Positions 62,347-64,000 of a stretch of DNA of 64,000 nucleotides are shown here, one piece after another. Each line of letters begins with the position of its first letter. Within the stretch, counting starts at the first letter, position 1. This DNA comes from Bacteroidota bacterium (GTDB taxonomy: Bacteria; Bacteroidota; Bacteroidia; Chitinophagales; BACL12). Where the stretch lies: assembly GCA_016706865.1 (NCBI GenBank), contig JADJIS010000003.1, forward strand, positions 1,426,001-1,490,000, written 5' to 3'. The translations under genes and the position numbers were made by a program. The notes under the pieces were generated by a model that was not told the DNA's origin, did no database searches, and saw only the letters and a program-made list of their open reading frames with translations.

Positions 62347-62499
62347 AGACATAACAAGCAATACCTGTCCCGCTTCATTTGGAATTGCACCAGCAAGCTG
62401 ACAACCATCCCTAAATAATTTTACATCCTAAAACTTCGTATCTTTATTAAAGATTTTCGATTGACTCCTCCCCCATCTCAAATCTGCTGCAAGTTAGCA
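62347..62499 (+). repeat. attC site 41 (last; major type with left-arm insertion)
   Basis: Tag AGACATAAC, then ~30 foreign bases (AATACCTGTCCCGC onward) split the left arm; the right arm is diverged; core GTTAGCA at 62493. It is the right edge of the array. Confidence 0.68.
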
Positions 62500-62540
62500 A
62501 TCATAGTATCAAACTACATCACAACCATCAAACAGACAAT

Positions 62541-63431
62541 ATGCAAGAAACAAAAGGACTACTTGAACAAATAAAACTTCACGATAAACTTGCAATTAGA
62601 GTAAGCTCTAACTCAAATAATTATTTGCCTGCCGATGTAATGAAAATGCTTACCCAACCTCATAGAAAAGCTAATTATTTTTTTGCGTTTGTTGAAAAAG
62701 GATCACTTACCCATAAAGTTGATTTAAAAGATCTGGCCATTTCAGGCGGACAATTGTTTTTCGTTTTGCCAAATCAAATTCATGCTGCACCTGCAAACAA
62801 GAATGTTGACATCGAATATTTCAAAATGAGTTTTGATCAAAACTGTTTGTCATTACTTCCTAAACAATTCCTCTTTTTACTTAATCCTCTAAACTTACAA
62901 ATAATTTCATTTGATAACGACTCAAGACAACGGGTAAAAATACTTTTTGAAATACTAAATAAAATTTTACATTCAGAAAAGGAACAAAAAGATGCTGAAA
63001 TTATTTTGGCACATCTTAATTCACTTTTGACCGAGTTCAATAATGCATATTTCAAGGGTGTTACAATAGAAAAATCGGAAACAAACAAACTTTCAAAATA
63101 TATTGAGTTTAAAATTGCAGTGGAAACTCATTTAACAGAGCAACAAACTATACACAACATTGCCCACAATCTTGCTATAACCACAAATAATCTTTACAAC
63201 ATCGTAAAAGAGTTTTCAGGGGTATCACCAAAAGAATTTATCACAAATCGTTTAATGTTAGAGGCCCAAAGAAAACTTTTTTATTCCGAGACATCGGTAA
63301 AGGAGTTGGCTTATGAATTAGGTTTTAACGACCCTGATTATTTTTCTAAGCTTTTCAAAAAAAGCACTGGAAAAAGTGTTACACAGTTTGTAGAGAGCAT
63401 TCAAGATTTGTCAGGCAATAAAAGTGAATAG
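62541..63431 (+). CDS. AraC-family transcriptional regulator
   Basis: A 296-residue regulator: an N-terminal cupin-like sensor half (GGQLFFVLPNQIH) and a C-terminal AraC double helix-turn-helix (about residues 190-285; NIAHNLAITTNNLYNIVKEF, then VKELAYELGFNDPDYFSKLF). It precedes an SDR gene that it probably controls, a common arrangement. It lies after the last attC and looks like normal chromosome. Confidence 0.9.
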   Translation: MQETKGLLEQIKLHDKLAIRVSSNSNNYLPADVMKMLTQPHRKANYFFAFVEKGSLTHKVDLKDLAISGGQLFFVLPNQIHAAPANKNVDIEYFKMSFDQNCLSLLPKQFLFLLNPLNLQIISFDNDSRQRVKILFEILNKILHSEKEQKDAEIILAHLNSLLTEFNNAYFKGVTIEKSETNKLSKYIEFKIAVETHLTEQQTIHNIAHNLAITTNNLYNIVKEFSGVSPKEFITNRLMLEAQRKLFYSETSVKELAYELGFNDPDYFSKLFKKSTGKSVTQFVESIQDLSGNKSE

Positions 63432-63487
63432 TCCATCTTACTTGATTTCGCCCCAACTACTTTTGCGGTTCATCAAAAAATATAGAA

Positions 63488-64000
63488 ATGAAATCGGCAT
63501 TAGTAACAGGAGCAAACAAAAGCATAGGTTTTGAAACCGCCAAACAATTAGCACAACTTGGGTATTTCGTTTACATTGGAAGCCGCGATAATACAAAAGG
63601 ACTTAAAGCCATTAAAAATTTAAATGCAATAGGCTTATTAAATGTGGATTGCATTCAATTGGATATTACAGACCTCAATTCAATAAAAGCCGCAAGACAA
63701 CAACTTGAATCAAAAATTCAAAACTTAGATATACTAATTAATAATGCGGGCATTAGTGGCGGCTTTCCACAACCAGCAACAAAAGTTTCCATTGATACTA
63801 TACGGCTAGTATTTGAAACTAATTTTTTTGGTACAGTACAAGTAACACAAGAATTTATTGAGTTGCTAAAAAAATCAGACCAACCCAGAATTGTAAATGT
63901 AACAACAGAATTGTCTTCATTAACAAATCACAGCAATCCAAATTGGAAATTTGCCCAATTCAAACCTGCTGCTTATGGCCCATCAAAGACGGCTTTGAAC
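63488..64000 (+). CDS. Short-chain dehydrogenase/reductase (SDR), cut by window end
   Basis: The first 171 residues of a classical SDR. The NAD(P)-binding motif is TGANKSIG (residues 7-14), NNAG follows, and the catalytic Tyr and Lys are Y163 and K167 (AYGPSK). The gene continues past 64000. Substrate unknown; AraC control suggests an inducible reductase. Confidence 0.9.
   Translation, partial: MKSALVTGANKSIGFETAKQLAQLGYFVYIGSRDNTKGLKAIKNLNAIGLLNVDCIQLDITDLNSIKAARQQLESKIQNLDILINNAGISGGFPQPATKVSIDTIRLVFETNFFGTVQVTQEFIELLKKSDQPRIVNVTTELSSLTNHSNPNWKFAQFKPAAYGPSKTALN

Larger units (their letters stand above)
12037..62499 (+). mobile_element. Integron-type gene-cassette array without integrase in view (CALIN-like)
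   Basis: About 33 two-armed sites of mostly 132-142 bp plus about eight remnants recur after nearly every gene or gene pair. Each intact site starts with a tag ending in AAC and ends with a GTT core, with GC-rich complementary arms and an AT-rich middle. The bases after GTT at the start of a unit are the reverse complement of the bases before AAC at its end, as in integron cassettes. One family of site accounts for 22 occurrences, as in sedentary chromosomal integrons such as the Vibrio VCR arrays. Genes all face right except one at 50427-51689. Tyrosine-recombinase genes were not found. Confidence 0.88.

Noticed and set aside
12965..62499. Regularly spaced repeats as a CRISPR array
   Set aside because: Repeats are ~135 bp with imperfect inner pairing, spacers are 0.4-7 kb and hold genes, and no cas genes are present.
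12965..62499. Repeats as insertion sequences or MITEs
   Set aside because: No transposase, no terminal inverted repeats with target duplications; the end tags differ from unit to unit, which transposons do not do.
1..64000. tRNA or rRNA genes
   Set aside because: No cloverleaf or rRNA-like conserved block was noticed; a tRNA scan would be needed to be certain.

Overview
The window reads as chromosomal DNA of a low-GC member of the Bacteroidota. The evidence is C-terminal type IX secretion (T9SS) sorting domains, promoters of the TTTG or TTG - N19 - TAnnTTTG kind with almost no leader, lipoproteins, and DUF families common in that phylum (DUF2024, DUF2141, DUF418, YcxB-like). The exact lineage cannot be told from sequence reading alone.

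Layout. (1) 1-8416 is ordinary chromosome: the end of a membrane protein, a Dps-type ferritin, then a tight operon of TetR regulator, small membrane protein, His-rich lipoprotein, cupin, TolC channel, RND adaptor, RND pump and a DUF2141 protein. (2) 8434-11870 is a compact redox-type regulon: thioredoxin-like protein, exported CxxC protein, two DUF2024 proteins, a MarR regulator with a Cys-rich tail, and a YggS/PLPBP protein. Near-palindromic operators (GTTAGGA-N-TCCTAAC type) precede three of its units, and a related ~70-120 bp repeat lies at each end. (3) 12037-62499 is a ~50 kb integron-type gene-cassette array. About 33 two-armed attC sites of ~132-150 bp and about eight remnants separate 35-40 small units. 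Almost every gene points right. Most cassettes begin with TT plus a private 6-7 base tag and end with the exact complement of that tag before AAC, which is the cassette signature of integrons. No integron integrase is encoded in the window, although site orientation places the attI/intI end on the left, where 12 kb of non-integrase sequence lies; within the window this is a CALIN-type array (attC cluster lacking an integrase). (4) 62541-64000 returns to ordinary genes: an AraC regulator and an SDR oxidoreductase.

Cassette cargo. Five copies of one HigB/HigA-like toxin-antitoxin module occur, the fifth with a decayed toxin. Other cargo includes a mercury cassette (ArsR, MerTP, GDCCVxC protein), a PIN toxin with an internal stop, a glycosyltransferase, SUKH/SMI1 and DUF4262 immunity-like proteins, many lipoproteins and secreted proteins, a trypsin-like protease, a DUF418 membrane protein, a methyltransferase and a DUF1801 protein. 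One 757 bp non-coding cassette is present twice.

Most notable is a 7.1 kb unit (36044-43177) that carries a complete MoxR-vWA-beta-propeller (bpX) type NTP-dependent conflict operon, bounded by attC sites with matching end tags and apparently inserted into a Nudix-gene cassette. A second very large unit (44106-48932) carries a 1037-residue four-PAS histidine kinase between two CheY-like response regulators.

The left half of the array (12-28 kb) has intact attC sites. Towards the right, attC sites are broken, cassettes are fused, and genes carry stops or frameshifts. This is the pattern expected if new cassettes entered from the left and the right end is older.
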